From: Pseudomonas farris
Lineage (GTDB): Bacteria; Pseudomonadota; Gammaproteobacteria; Pseudomonadales; Pseudomonadaceae
Direction of reading: 5' to 3'
DNA length: 64,000 nucleotides
Assembly (NCBI RefSeq): GCF_019145235.1
Contig: NZ_JAHSTV010000009.1
Coordinates: forward strand, 186,001-250,000
Part shown: piece by piece, positions 8,369 through 17,079 of the stretch
Numbering within the stretch: the stretch's first letter is position 1
Layout: each line of letters opens with the position of its first letter
The notes under the pieces: generated by a model
The model's database searches: none
Told to the model about the DNA's origin: nothing
Seen by the model: only the letters and a program-made list of their open reading frames with translations
Made by a program: the position numbers and the translations under genes

Positions 8369-9862
8369 CTACATCAACCGCTTCCGTTCGCTGGAAGGCG
8401 CGATCCCCAGGGATTCGCGGTACTTGGCGACGGTGCGACGGGCTACCTGAATGCCTTGTGCCTCCAGTAAACCAGCGATCTTGCTGTCACTCAACGGCTT
8501 TTTCTGATTTTCCGCAGCAACCAGTTTTTTGATGATCGCGCGGATCGCTGTGGACGAGCATTCACCGCCTTCGGAGGTACTGACGTGGCTGGAAAAAAAG
8601 TATTTCAGTTCATAGATGCCCCGTGGGGTATGCATGAATTTTTGCGTGGTCACCCGTGAAATCGTCGATTCATGCATACCCACCGCTTCGGCGATGTCAT
8701 GCAGTACCAACGGCTTCATGGCTTCGTCACCGTATTCAAGAAAGCCGCGCTGATGCTCGACGATCTGGGTGGCGACTTTCATCAGGGTTTCATTGCGGCT
8801 TTGCAGGCTCTTGATGAACCAGCGAGCTTCCTGCAGCTGGTTACGCATGAAGGTGTTGTCAGCGCTGGTATCAGCGCGGCGCACGAAGCCGGCGTATTGG
8901 GCATTGACCCGCAGGCGTGGCACAGATTCCTGATTCAGCTCCACCAGCCAGCGCTCGTTGTCCTTGCGCACAATCACGTCGGGAACGACGTATTCGGCTT
9001 CAGTGGACTCGATCTGTGAGCCCGGGCGTGGGTTGAGGCTCTGGACCAATTCGATGACCTGGCGCAGCTCATCTTCCTTGAGCTTCATGCGGCGCATCAG
9101 CTGGCTGTAGTCGCGGCTGCCGAGCAGGTCGATGTAATCGGTGACCAAACGCTTGGCCTCGGCCAGCCAAGGGGTCTTGGCGGACAGCTGGCGCAGTTGC
9201 AGCAGCAGGCATTCACCGAGGTTGCGGGCGCCGATGCCAGCGGGTTCGAATTGTTGAATGCGGTGCAGGACGGCTTCGATTTCGTCCAGTTCGATGTCCA
9301 GTTCCGGGTCGAACGCTTCGAGGATTTCCTCGAGGGTTTCGTCCAGGTAGCCCTGATTGTTGATGCAGTCGATCAGGGTTACGGCGATCAGACGATCGGT
9401 GTCGGACATCGGTGCCAGGTTCAGTTGCCAGAGCAAATGGCTTTGCAGGCTTTCACCGACTGATGTGCGGGTGGTGAAATCCCACTCGTCGTCATCATTG
9501 CTCGGCAGGCTGCTGGCGCTGGTCTGGTAGACGTCCTCCCAGGCCGTGTCGACGGGCAACTCGTTGGGAATTCGTTCGTTCCAGTCGCCTTCCTCGAGGT
9601 TATCCACCGTCGGGGCGGTTTCCTGGTAGGAGGGTTCCTGAATGTCGGCGTTGGGTTTCTGTTCGGCGCTATCGGCCAAGGGGTCTGCGTTATCGAAGTC
9701 GTCGCCTTCTTCCTGGCGTTCGAGCATCGGATTGGACTCCAGGGCCTCCTGGATTTCCTGTTGCAGGTCCAGGGTCGACAATTGGAGCAGGCGGATGGCC
9801 TGTTGCAGCTGCGGTGTCATCGTCAGCTGCTGGCCCATTCTCAAGACTAGCGATGGTTTCAT
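8369..9862 (-). CDS. rpoN: RNA polymerase sigma-54 factor
   Basis: A 497-residue sigma-54. Region I is the Gln/Leu-rich N-terminus (MKPSLVLRMGQQLTMTPQLQQAIRLLQLS), region II is acidic (about 50-115), then the core-binding domain, a helix-turn-helix (about 365-385) and the RpoN box ARRTVAKYR at 474-482 that reads the -24 element. It directs nitrogen, flagellar and many carbon-use genes with AAA+ activators. It is followed by hpf, ptsN, rapZ and ptsO, the conserved proteobacterial cluster. Confidence 0.97.
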   Translation of the reverse strand: MKPSLVLRMGQQLTMTPQLQQAIRLLQLSTLDLQQEIQEALESNPMLERQEEGDDFDNADPLADSAEQKPNADIQEPSYQETAPTVDNLEEGDWNERIPNELPVDTAWEDVYQTSASSLPSNDDDEWDFTTRTSVGESLQSHLLWQLNLAPMSDTDRLIAVTLIDCINNQGYLDETLEEILEAFDPELDIELDEIEAVLHRIQQFEPAGIGARNLGECLLLQLRQLSAKTPWLAEAKRLVTDYIDLLGSRDYSQLMRRMKLKEDELRQVIELVQSLNPRPGSQIESTEAEYVVPDVIVRKDNERWLVELNQESVPRLRVNAQYAGFVRRADTSADNTFMRNQLQEARWFIKSLQSRNETLMKVATQIVEHQRGFLEYGDEAMKPLVLHDIAEAVGMHESTISRVTTQKFMHTPRGIYELKYFFSSHVSTSEGGECSSTAIRAIIKKLVAAENQKKPLSDSKIAGLLEAQGIQVARRTVAKYRESLGIAPSSERKRLM

Positions 9863-10046
9863 GGCAGGGGCTTAACACCTTATTCGCCGGCGCACATGCG
9901 CCATCCACTACAGGGCGCCGAAGCGCCAAACATAAGCAAATTATATGCCCGAAACTGAAGTGTTTGCCTAGAGCGCTGTAACAATAAAAAGTTATTGATT
10001 TTTTATTGAAGTGAGCGCTCTCTCGGCGACCCGGGCACCTGAGTGC

Positions 10047-10772
10047 TTACAGGCGGAACTCATGACCCAGATACACTTCCTTGACCAGTTCATTGGCCAG
10101 GATGGTGGCGGAGTCACCTTCAGCGATCAGTTGACCATCGTTGACGATGTAGGCGGTTTCGCAGATATCCAGGGTTTCACGGACGTTGTGGTCCGTGATC
10201 AGCACACCAATGCCTTTGGACTTGAGATGATGAATGATCTGCTTGATGTCGCCCACCGAAATCGGGTCCACACCGGCGAAGGGTTCGTCTAGGAGGATGA
10301 ATTTCGGATTGGTGGCCAGTGCCCGGGCGATTTCCACGCGGCGACGTTCACCACCGGACAGGCTCATGCCGAGGTTGTCGCGGATGTGGTGGATGTGAAA
10401 TTCCTGCAGCAGGCTTTCCAGCTCTTGGCGACGACCGGCCTTGTCGAGTTCCTTGCGAGTCTCGAGGATGGCCATGATGTTATCGGCCACCGACAGTTTG
10501 CGGAAGATCGACGCTTCTTGCGGAAGATAGCCGATACCCGCCTTCGCACGACCGTGCATCGGCTGGTGGCTGACGTCCAGGTCATCGATCAGTACACGGC
10601 CCTGATCGGCCTGTACCAAGCCGACAATCATGTAGAAGCAGGTGGTTTTACCGGCGCCGTTAGGGCCAAGCAGGCCGACGATCTGACCGCTGTCAATGGA
10701 CAGGCTGACGTCGCGCACGACCTGACGGCTCTTGTAGCTCTTGGCCAGATGCTGAGCTTTCAGAGTTGCCAT
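10047..10772 (-). CDS. lptB: LptB, ATPase of the LPS export ABC transporter
   Basis: A 241-residue ABC ATPase with Walker A GPNGAGKTT (36-44), signature LSGGERRR and Walker B LLDEPFAGVD. It powers extraction of lipopolysaccharide from the inner membrane with LptF/LptG, handing it to LptC and LptA. Its ATG overlaps the lptA stop by one base (TAATG on the minus strand), showing coupling. lptF/G are not in the window. Confidence 0.96.
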   Translation of the reverse strand: MATLKAQHLAKSYKSRQVVRDVSLSIDSGQIVGLLGPNGAGKTTCFYMIVGLVQADQGRVLIDDLDVSHQPMHGRAKAGIGYLPQEASIFRKLSVADNIMAILETRKELDKAGRRQELESLLQEFHIHHIRDNLGMSLSGGERRRVEIARALATNPKFILLDEPFAGVDPISVGDIKQIIHHLKSKGIGVLITDHNVRETLDICETAYIVNDGQLIAEGDSATILANELVKEVYLGHEFRL

Positions 10773-11320
10773 TACTGGGCCTTTTGCTCGTCGGTTTTCT
10801 TCTTCGGCTGGATCACCATGTCGATGCGAGGACGCTCCTCGGTAACCTTGTTACCCGTGGCACGACCGGCACTCGCAAGCTTTTTGACTGTGTCGTAGAC
10901 GATTTTCTCGCCTTGGGTGACGTTGTTGTCTTTGTCGATGACTTTGGCGCGATCGATCAGCACGACGCGGTTTTGCGAGGCGTGGTACTGAATTGTCACT
11001 CCGTAACCCTGAACAGGCTTGGTGTCGCCCGCCGTTTGCAGTTGCTCGAAGTAGGCGAGGTTGCCCACCGAAGTCACCACGTCGATGTCGCCGGCCGGGG
11101 TGCGGGTGATGGTCACGGTGTTACCGGTGACCTTCATCGAGCCCTGCGTAATGATTACATCGCCTTTATAAGTGGCAACGCCATTCTTGTCGTCCAGTTG
11201 GGCATCGTCGGCCTGAATGCGGATAGGCTGCTCTTGATCGTTCGGCAGAGCCCAGGCGCTCACGCTTCCCAGTGCTGCGCCCAGACTGAGCAAAATAGGG
11301 AGAGTTTTAACGAGCCTCAT
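10772..11320 (-). CDS. lptA: LptA, periplasmic LPS-binding bridge protein
   Basis: A 182-residue OstA-family protein with an N-terminal signal peptide (hydrophobic stretch ending in VSAWA, about residue 23). The beta-jellyroll domain follows (IRIQADDAQLDDKNGVATYKGDVIITQG). It polymerises into the periplasmic bridge carrying LPS to LptDE. The C-terminus is lysine-rich (VIQPKKKTDEQKAQ). Its start overlaps the end of lptC by 14 nt. Confidence 0.95.
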   Translation of the reverse strand: MRLVKTLPILLSLGAALGSVSAWALPNDQEQPIRIQADDAQLDDKNGVATYKGDVIITQGSMKVTGNTVTITRTPAGDIDVVTSVGNLAYFEQLQTAGDTKPVQGYGVTIQYHASQNRVVLIDRAKVIDKDNNVTQGEKIVYDTVKKLASAGRATGNKVTEERPRIDMVIQPKKKTDEQKAQ

Positions 11321-11879
11321 ACTGTCCTCTTACGTTCGATAGCAGGTGTATCCTGCTTTCTTTCAAGTACGCTTTCATTCCGTTGCCTGTCGATACACCG
11401 CCAGCGCCGTCGATTCTAACGGGTTGATCGGTCTGCGCATATTGCTGCTGCGGGAACACTGTCATACGGGTGGTGGTAATCAGGGTTTTGCGGTTTTTTT
11501 CATCGAAACGCGTGATACGTACCGAGTCAATCAGCTCGACCTGAGTGCCGTCCGGGTTGACTTCGCCGCGTTCGCTCTGGACGTGCCAGGGGAATTCGGT
11601 GCCACGGAACATGTTCAGGTCAGGATTGGTCAGCAACGTCACTTCGGTCGCTTTCAGGTGCTCGACCTTGTCCGACGTCATTTCGTATTGCAGTTTGCCG
11701 TCGGGCAGGTACTGCACGCTATGGGCGTTGATGGCGTAATAGTCGATCGCGCTTTCATCGACCTTCACCACCGGTTTGTCGAGGAAGCGTTCCGGGCTGA
11801 TGTTCCAGTAGCCGACCGCTGCAAAAATCGCTGCGATGCAACCGAACATCAGGATGTTACGAATCTTTTTGCTCAGCAT
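11307..11879 (-). CDS. lptC: LptC, membrane-anchored LPS export protein
   Basis: A 190-residue bitopic protein: a transmembrane segment at about 7-25 (IRNILMFGCIAAIFAAVGYW), then a periplasmic beta-jellyroll (YEMTSDKVEHLKATEVTLL…). It receives LPS from LptB2FG and passes it to LptA. The frame is open upstream to 11912, inside kdsC, but ATG 11877-11879 starting MLSKKIRN lies 8 nt after the kdsC stop and is preferred. Confidence 0.94.
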   Translation of the reverse strand: MLSKKIRNILMFGCIAAIFAAVGYWNISPERFLDKPVVKVDESAIDYYAINAHSVQYLPDGKLQYEMTSDKVEHLKATEVTLLTNPDLNMFRGTEFPWHVQSERGEVNPDGTQVELIDSVRITRFDEKNRKTLITTTRMTVFPQQQYAQTDQPVRIDGAGGVSTGNGMKAYLKESRIHLLSNVRGQYEAR

Positions 11880-11886
11880 GATGGGC

Positions 11887-12411
11887 TCACAGGTACGCGG
11901 CGTTGGCCGCATCGAGGCGGCCCTGGGCGCGCAGGATCAATTCGCAGAATTCGCGAGCAGCACCTTCGCCACCACGGGCCTGGGTGATGCCGTGGGCGTG
12001 TTCGCGCACGAAACTGGCAGCGCTGGCCACCGCCATGCCCAGGCCGACACGGCGAATCACCGGCAGGTCTGGCAGGTCGTCGCCAAGGTAGGCCACTTGT
12101 TCATAGCTCAGGTTGAGCTGGGCAAGAAGTTCGTCGAGCACCACCAGTTTGTCTTCGCGACCTTGATAAAGGTGTGGAATACCGAGGTTCTTTGCACGCC
12201 GTTCAACCACAGGGGTCTTGCGGCCGCTGATGATAGCGGTCTGCACGCCGGCTGCCATCAACATCTTGATGCCCTGGCCGTCGAGGGTGTTGAAAGTCTT
12301 GAATTCGCTGCCGTCTTCGAGGAAGTACAGGCGCCCATCGGTCAGTACGCCGTCGACGTCGAATACCGCCAGTTTGATCTGTTTGCCGCGTTGCAGCAGG
12401 TCCGTGCTCAT
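11887..12411 (-). CDS. kdsC: KdsC, 3-deoxy-D-manno-octulosonate 8-phosphate phosphatase
   Basis: A 174-residue HAD phosphatase without a cap domain. The HAD nucleophile motif is FDVDGVLTDG with Asp18 and Asp20, followed by SGRKT (motif II) and YLGDDLPDLPV (motif IV). It removes phosphate from Kdo-8-P to give Kdo for lipid A core synthesis. The start overlaps the kdsD stop by one base. Confidence 0.95.
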   Translation of the reverse strand: MSTDLLQRGKQIKLAVFDVDGVLTDGRLYFLEDGSEFKTFNTLDGQGIKMLMAAGVQTAIISGRKTPVVERRAKNLGIPHLYQGREDKLVVLDELLAQLNLSYEQVAYLGDDLPDLPVIRRVGLGMAVASAASFVREHAHGITQARGGEGAAREFCELILRAQGRLDAANAAYL

Positions 12412-13385
12412 TACATTACTCCCGCACGCAGCAAATCGTGCATGTTCAAGGCACCGACCGGGCGGTCTTCGCTGTCGACCACTACCAGTGCGCTGATCTT
12501 GTGGTCTTCCATGATTTTCAGCGCCTCGGCGGCGAGCATCTCGGCGCGGGCGGTCTTGCCGTGGGCGGTCATCACTTCATCAATGGTCGTGCTGTGGATA
12601 TCAATGGTGCGGTCCAGAGTGCGGCGCAGATCGCCGTCGGTGAAGATCCCGGCGAGCTTTCCATCTGTGCTCAGTACAACGGTCATGCCCAACCCCTTGC
12701 GGGTCATTTCCATCAAGGCATCCTTGAGCAGCGTGCCGCACATGACTTGCGGTAATTCGGTGCCGGCATGCATGACATTTTCCACTTTCAGCAACAAGCG
12801 CCGACCAAGGGCGCCACCCGGGTGGGAAAAAGCGAAATCTTCAGCGGTAAAACCGCGAGCTTCAAGCAAGGCAACGGCGAGAGCGTCGCCCATGACCAGT
12901 GCCGCGGTGGTCGACGAGGTGGGCGCCAGATTCAGCGGACAGGCTTCGTGTTCGACGCTTACATTGAGGTTGACTTCCGCAGCCTTGGCCAGCGGCGACT
13001 CGGGGTTGCCGGTCAGGCTGATCATCTGAATGCCCTGGCGCTTGATCAGCGGCAGCAAGGTGACGATTTCATTGGTGGACCCGGAGTTCGACAGCGCCAG
13101 AATAATGTCGTCACGGGTGATCATGCCCATATCGCCATGGCTGGCCTCGGCCGGGTGCACGAAGAAAGCCGTGGTGCCGGTGCTGGCGAGGGTGGCGGCA
13201 ATCTTGTTGCCGATGTGCCCCGATTTGCCCATGCCGACCACGACCACACGGCCTTTGCTGGCCAGAATCATCTCGCAAGCACGTACGAAATCCGCATCGA
13301 TATGGGGTAGCAAGCCTTGTACGGCTTCCAGTTCGAGGCGGATGGTGCGTTGTGCGGATTGAATCAGGTCGCTGGATTGGTTCAT
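12411..13385 (-). CDS. kdsD: KdsD, D-arabinose 5-phosphate isomerase
   Basis: A 324-residue enzyme making arabinose-5-phosphate from ribulose-5-phosphate, the first step to Kdo. It has an N-terminal SIS sugar-isomerase domain (VVVGMGKSGHIGNKIAATLASTGTTAFFVHPAEASHGD, about 45-85) and two CBS domains (about 200-324). The frame runs upstream to 13448, but ATG 13383-13385 gives the family start MNQSSDLIQ. It heads the kdsD-kdsC-lptC-lptA-lptB run and diverges from mlaF. Confidence 0.95.
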   Translation of the reverse strand: MNQSSDLIQSAQRTIRLELEAVQGLLPHIDADFVRACEMILASKGRVVVVGMGKSGHIGNKIAATLASTGTTAFFVHPAEASHGDMGMITRDDIILALSNSGSTNEIVTLLPLIKRQGIQMISLTGNPESPLAKAAEVNLNVSVEHEACPLNLAPTSSTTAALVMGDALAVALLEARGFTAEDFAFSHPGGALGRRLLLKVENVMHAGTELPQVMCGTLLKDALMEMTRKGLGMTVVLSTDGKLAGIFTDGDLRRTLDRTIDIHSTTIDEVMTAHGKTARAEMLAAEALKIMEDHKISALVVVDSEDRPVGALNMHDLLRAGVM

Positions 13386-13662
13386 GTCGGAAATCGAATA
13401 GCCTGATGAAAAGGCGGCGATTATAACGGTAATGAACAAAACCCTCACGCTAGTTCGTCGTGGTTTGTCATTCCTTGTTACCCAATCCTCTCTAAATAGA
13501 TGATTTCAGGAGGTCATGTTGCTGAACATGCCCGGCTTGGGCCTTGGGCGCTTGAGCTTTGCAGTGATATAGTTCGCCGCCAGTTCGGCCTGCCCGGGGA
13601 GGTATGTGCTTTCGCCAGAAAGCCAGGCGTCCGAGTGAGAGGCTGCATCGCAAGGAGTTTAG

Positions 13663-14472
13663 ATGAGTGCCGATAACGCCTACGCGGTCGAGCTGAAGGG
13701 ACTGACCTTCAAGCGCGGTACGCGCAGCATTTTCAATAACGTCGATATCCGCATACCGCGCGGCAAGGTCACCGGCATCATGGGGCCTTCCGGGTGTGGC
13801 AAGACCACGCTGCTGCGGCTGATAGGCGCACAATTGCGTCCTACCAGCGGCGAAGTCTGGGTCAACGGCCAGAACCTGCCAACGTTGTCGCGCAGCGATC
13901 TGTTCGATGCGCGCAAGCACATGGGTGTGTTGTTTCAGAGCGGCGCGTTGTTTACCGATCTTGATGTGTTCGAGAACGTTGCCTTTCCGCTGCGTGTTCA
14001 TACCGAACTGCCGGAAGAAATGATCCGCGACATTGTCTTGCTCAAATTGCAGGCCGTGGGCTTGCGTGGCGCCATCGACCTGATGCCTGACGAATTGTCC
14101 GGCGGCATGAAGCGTCGCGTCGCGCTGGCCCGGGCAATTGCGCTCGATCCGCGAATCCTTATGTACGACGAGCCTTTCGTCGGCCAGGACCCGATCGCCA
14201 TGGGCGTGCTGGTGCGCCTGATCCGCCTGCTCAACGATGCGCTGGGCATCACCAGCATCGTGGTCTCCCACGATCTGGCCGAGACCGCGAGCATCGCTGA
14301 CCACCTCATTGTGGTGGGCGACGGGCAAGTGTTGGGCCAGGGCACACCCAAGGATTTGATGAAATCGGATGAGCCACGTATTCGTCAATTCTTGACTGGC
14401 GAACCCGACGGCCCGGTCGCATACCACTTTCCAGCGCCGGATTACCGCGCAGATCTTCTGGGGAAGCGCTAA
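13663..14472 (+). CDS. mlaF: MlaF, ATPase of the phospholipid transporter
   Basis: A 269-residue ABC ATPase: Walker A GPSGCGKTT (41-49), signature LSGGMKRR, Walker B MYDEPFVGQD. The C-terminal extension after about residue 235 is typical of MlaF. With MlaE, MlaD and MlaB it forms the inner-membrane complex maintaining outer-membrane lipid asymmetry. ATG 13663 follows AAGGAG. The mlaE start overlaps its stop by one base. Confidence 0.95.
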   Translation: MSADNAYAVELKGLTFKRGTRSIFNNVDIRIPRGKVTGIMGPSGCGKTTLLRLIGAQLRPTSGEVWVNGQNLPTLSRSDLFDARKHMGVLFQSGALFTDLDVFENVAFPLRVHTELPEEMIRDIVLLKLQAVGLRGAIDLMPDELSGGMKRRVALARAIALDPRILMYDEPFVGQDPIAMGVLVRLIRLLNDALGITSIVVSHDLAETASIADHLIVVGDGQVLGQGTPKDLMKSDEPRIRQFLTGEPDGPVAYHFPAPDYRADLLGKR

Positions 14473-15269
14473 TGCGCAAGATTTCATTAATAGAAAGAGT
14501 ACGCCGCTTCGGCTTCGCCGGCATCGATGTGCTGGCGGTATTCGGGCGTTCGGCGCTGTTCCTGTTTCATGCCTTGCTCGGTCGTGGCGGCATCGGCGGC
14601 GGTTTTGGCCTGCTGGTCAAGCAACTGCATTCGGTGGGCGTGATGTCCCTGGTGATCATCGTGGTCTCCGGGGTATTCATCGGCATGGTGCTGGCGCTGC
14701 AGGGCTTTAACATTCTGTCCAGTTACGGTTCGGAGCAGGCAGTCGGGCAGATGGTTGCGCTGACGCTGTTGCGTGAACTGGGCCCGGTGGTCACGGCCTT
14801 GTTGTTCGCCGGGCGCGCAGGTTCGGCGCTGACCGCCGAAATCGGCAACATGAAATCCACCGAGCAATTGTCCAGCCTGGAAATGATCGGGGTCGACCCG
14901 CTCAAGTACATCATTGCCCCGCGCCTGTGGGCCGGCTTCATTTCCCTGCCGGTGCTGACGATGATTTTCAGCGTGGTGGGTATCTGGGGCGGTTCGTGGG
15001 TGGCCGTCGACTGGCTGGGTGTCTATGAAGGCTCCTACTGGTCGAACATGCAAAACAGCGTGACGTTTGTCGACGATGTGCTCAACGGCATTATCAAAAG
15101 CATCGTTTTTGCCTTCGTCGTGACCTGGATCGCCGTATTCCAAGGCTATGACTGTGAGCCCACTTCCGAGGGGATCAGTCGTGCCACTACCAAGACCGTG
15201 GTGTATGCCTCTTTGGCTGTACTCGGCCTGGACTTTATTTTGACCGCCTTGATGTTTGGAGATTTCTGA
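14472..15269 (+). CDS. mlaE: MlaE, phospholipid transporter permease
   Basis: A 265-residue MlaE/YrbE permease with about five to six membrane segments. The conserved stretch LLRELGPVVTALLFAGRAGSALTAEIGNMKSTEQ (about 95-128) is diagnostic. An amphipathic N-terminal helix precedes the first membrane span. One-base overlaps at both ends (with mlaF and mlaD) indicate a tightly coupled operon. Confidence 0.95.
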   Translation: MRKISLIERVRRFGFAGIDVLAVFGRSALFLFHALLGRGGIGGGFGLLVKQLHSVGVMSLVIIVVSGVFIGMVLALQGFNILSSYGSEQAVGQMVALTLLRELGPVVTALLFAGRAGSALTAEIGNMKSTEQLSSLEMIGVDPLKYIIAPRLWAGFISLPVLTMIFSVVGIWGGSWVAVDWLGVYEGSYWSNMQNSVTFVDDVLNGIIKSIVFAFVVTWIAVFQGYDCEPTSEGISRATTKTVVYASLAVLGLDFILTALMFGDF

Positions 15270-15736
15270 TGCAAAACCGCACCCTGGAAATCGGTGTCGG
15301 CCTTTTCTTGCTGGCTGGCATCCTGGCTTTGCTGCTGTTGGCCCTGCGGGTCAGTGGCCTGGCTCCGACGGCGAGCACCGATACTTATAAACTTTATGCG
15401 TATTTCGACAATATCGCCGGTTTGACGGTCAGAGCTAAAGTGACCATGGCCGGTGTGACCATCGGCAAGGTCACGGCGATCGATCTGGACCGCGACAGCT
15501 TCACCGGTCGGGTGACCATGCAACTGGAAAAGCGCGTAGATAATCTACCGACTGACTCCACTGCATCTATCCTGACCGCTGGCCTGTTGGGTGAGAAATA
15601 CATCGGTATCAGTGTGGGCGGGGAGGAAACCCTGCTCAAGGAGGGTGGAACCATCCACGACACGCAGTCGTCACTGGTGCTCGAGGACCTGATCGGTAAA
15701 TTTCTGCTCAATACCGTTAGCAAAGACGCCAAATGA
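15269..15736 (+). CDS. mlaD: MlaD, MCE-domain lipid transfer subunit
   Basis: A 155-residue protein with one N-terminal transmembrane helix (about 8-30) and a single MCE domain (YAYFDNIAGLTVRAKVTMAGVTIGKVTAIDL, about 42-75, on to about 118). MCE domains form a hexameric ring that lets lipid pass across the periplasmic side. The C-terminus after 130 is a short helix (SLVLEDLIGKFLLNT), as in the family. Confidence 0.95.
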   Translation: MQNRTLEIGVGLFLLAGILALLLLALRVSGLAPTASTDTYKLYAYFDNIAGLTVRAKVTMAGVTIGKVTAIDLDRDSFTGRVTMQLEKRVDNLPTDSTASILTAGLLGEKYIGISVGGEETLLKEGGTIHDTQSSLVLEDLIGKFLLNTVSKDAK

Positions 15737-15747
15737 GGAGCTTTTGA

Positions 15748-16401
15748 ATGATCTCTATCTTGCGACGTGGCCTGTTGGTGATTCTCGCGGCCTTGCCGTT
15801 GATGGCTAACGCCGTGGCGGGGCCTTCCGCGCACGATCTGGTACAGGACACCACCACCCGGTTGTTGGCGGATCTTGCCGCCAACAAAGAAAAGTACAAG
15901 CAGGACCCGCAGGACTTTTATACGGCGCTGAATACCATCGTCGGTCCTGTGGTGGATGCCGAAGGTATTTCCAAGAGCATCATGACGGTCAAGTATTCAC
16001 GCAAGGCCACCCCCGAGCAGATGCAGAAGTTTGTCGAGAACTTCAAAAAAGGCCTGTTCCAGTTCTATGGCAATGCTTTGCTTGAGTACGACAACCAGGG
16101 CATTGTCGTCGATCCTGCCAAGGATGAGTCGGGAGACCGTACCAGCGTTGGCATGACGGTCAAAGGCAGCAGCGGCGCAATCTATCCTGTGTCTTACACA
16201 CTCGAAAAGATCAATGGCGAGTGGAAGCTGCGCAACGTGATCATCAATGGCATCAATATCGGCAAGCTGTTCCGCGATCAGTTCGCTGATGCGATGCAGC
16301 GCAATGGCAACGATCTGGACAAAACCATCAACGGTTGGGCCGGGGAAGTCGCCAAAGCCAAGGAAGCCACGGAAAAATCTACCGAGACCCAAACCCAATG
16401 A
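15748..16401 (+). CDS. mlaC: MlaC, periplasmic phospholipid carrier
   Basis: A 217-residue secreted protein with a signal peptide (about 1-24, ending ANAVA). The Tol-Tol/MlaC domain includes LNTIVGPVVDAEGISKSIMTVKYSRKATPEQ and ends with NIGKLFRDQFADAM. It shuttles phospholipid between the outer-membrane MlaA and the MlaFEDB complex. The Thr/Lys/Glu-rich tail (about 200-217) is short and unstructured. Its stop overlaps the mlaB ATG. Confidence 0.93.
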   Translation: MISILRRGLLVILAALPLMANAVAGPSAHDLVQDTTTRLLADLAANKEKYKQDPQDFYTALNTIVGPVVDAEGISKSIMTVKYSRKATPEQMQKFVENFKKGLFQFYGNALLEYDNQGIVVDPAKDESGDRTSVGMTVKGSSGAIYPVSYTLEKINGEWKLRNVIINGINIGKLFRDQFADAMQRNGNDLDKTINGWAGEVAKAKEATEKSTETQTQ

Positions 16402-16703
16402 GTGAGTCGGCCATTCGCATGAGCGAATCCGGCGAGCTGCTGCTCAGTGGCGTGCTGGATTACCGCACAGGCCCGAACCTGCGCAAGCAGGGGCAGGCAC
16501 TGATCAAGTCCAGTAACGCGGCTGCGCTGGTGGTCGATTGCTCCGCAGTGGAGAAGTCCAGCAGCGTCGGCTTGTCGCTGCTGCTGTGCTTCATGCGCGA
16601 TGCTCAGGCGGCCGGTAAGGCCTTGAGCGTTCGTGCGATGCCCGAAGACATGCGCGAAATCGCTCAGGTCAGTGAACTGACCGAGCTGTTGGCGCAACCC
16701 TGA
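16398..16703 (+). CDS. mlaB: MlaB, STAS-domain protein
   Basis: A 101-residue single STAS domain, the small cytoplasmic subunit that stabilises MlaF in the Mla ATPase complex. Seen are the core VVDCSAVEKSSSVGLSLLLCFMRDAQ (about 48-73) with the Ser pair matching the conserved DxSxxxSxG motif. The reading frame is open from 16335, but ATG 16398-16400 overlaps the mlaC stop (ATGA) and gives the family length. Confidence 0.92.
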   Translation: MSESAIRMSESGELLLSGVLDYRTGPNLRKQGQALIKSSNAAALVVDCSAVEKSSSVGLSLLLCFMRDAQAAGKALSVRAMPEDMREIAQVSELTELLAQP

Positions 16704-16720
16704 ACCGCATCTATAAAGAA

Positions 16721-16771
16721 GCCCCCCGTCAGAGTCCTGCTTCGCGGGGTTCGCAGGCGCGGGGCTTTTTT
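16721..16771 (+). terminator. Terminator of the mla operon
   Basis: A G/C-rich stem (GCCCC… with …GGGGC, branched by a small internal hairpin around CTGCTTCGCGGGGTTCGCAG) is followed by six T residues. It lies 17 nt after the mlaB stop. Confidence 0.8.
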
Positions 16772-16817
16772 GTATGATGTCCGACCCGCGCGCACAGGGC
16801 GCCGATTGAGGTTGAGC

Positions 16818-17057
16818 ATGCAGGCCGTAGAAGTGAAGAGCTTCCTTGAAGGAAAGTTGCCCGGAACGCTGGTAGAAGTTGAGGGCGAAGGCTGCAACTT
16901 TCAGCTGAACGTGATTAGCGATGAACTGGCGGCGTTGAGCCCGGTGAAGCGTCAGCAGCAGATCTATGCCCATTTGAACCCATGGATCACCGATGGCAGC
17001 ATCCATGCGGTCACTATGAAATTTTTCAGCAGCGCGGCCTGGGCCGAGCGCACCTGA
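16818..17057 (+). CDS. ibaG: IbaG, BolA-family protein
   Basis: A 79-residue BolA-like protein (YrbA/IbaG). The class II KH-like fold residues include AVTMKFFSSAAWAER at the C-terminus. BolA proteins pair with monothiol glutaredoxins in iron-sulfur handling; IbaG is linked to acid stress and envelope in other bacteria. The frame is open from 16770, but ATG 16818 (MQAVEVKSF) matches the family. It precedes murA by 22 nt, the conserved gene pair. Confidence 0.9.
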   Translation: MQAVEVKSFLEGKLPGTLVEVEGEGCNFQLNVISDELAALSPVKRQQQIYAHLNPWITDGSIHAVTMKFFSSAAWAERT

Positions 17058-17079
17058 GCCCAAGGGCGTCGAGATTCTT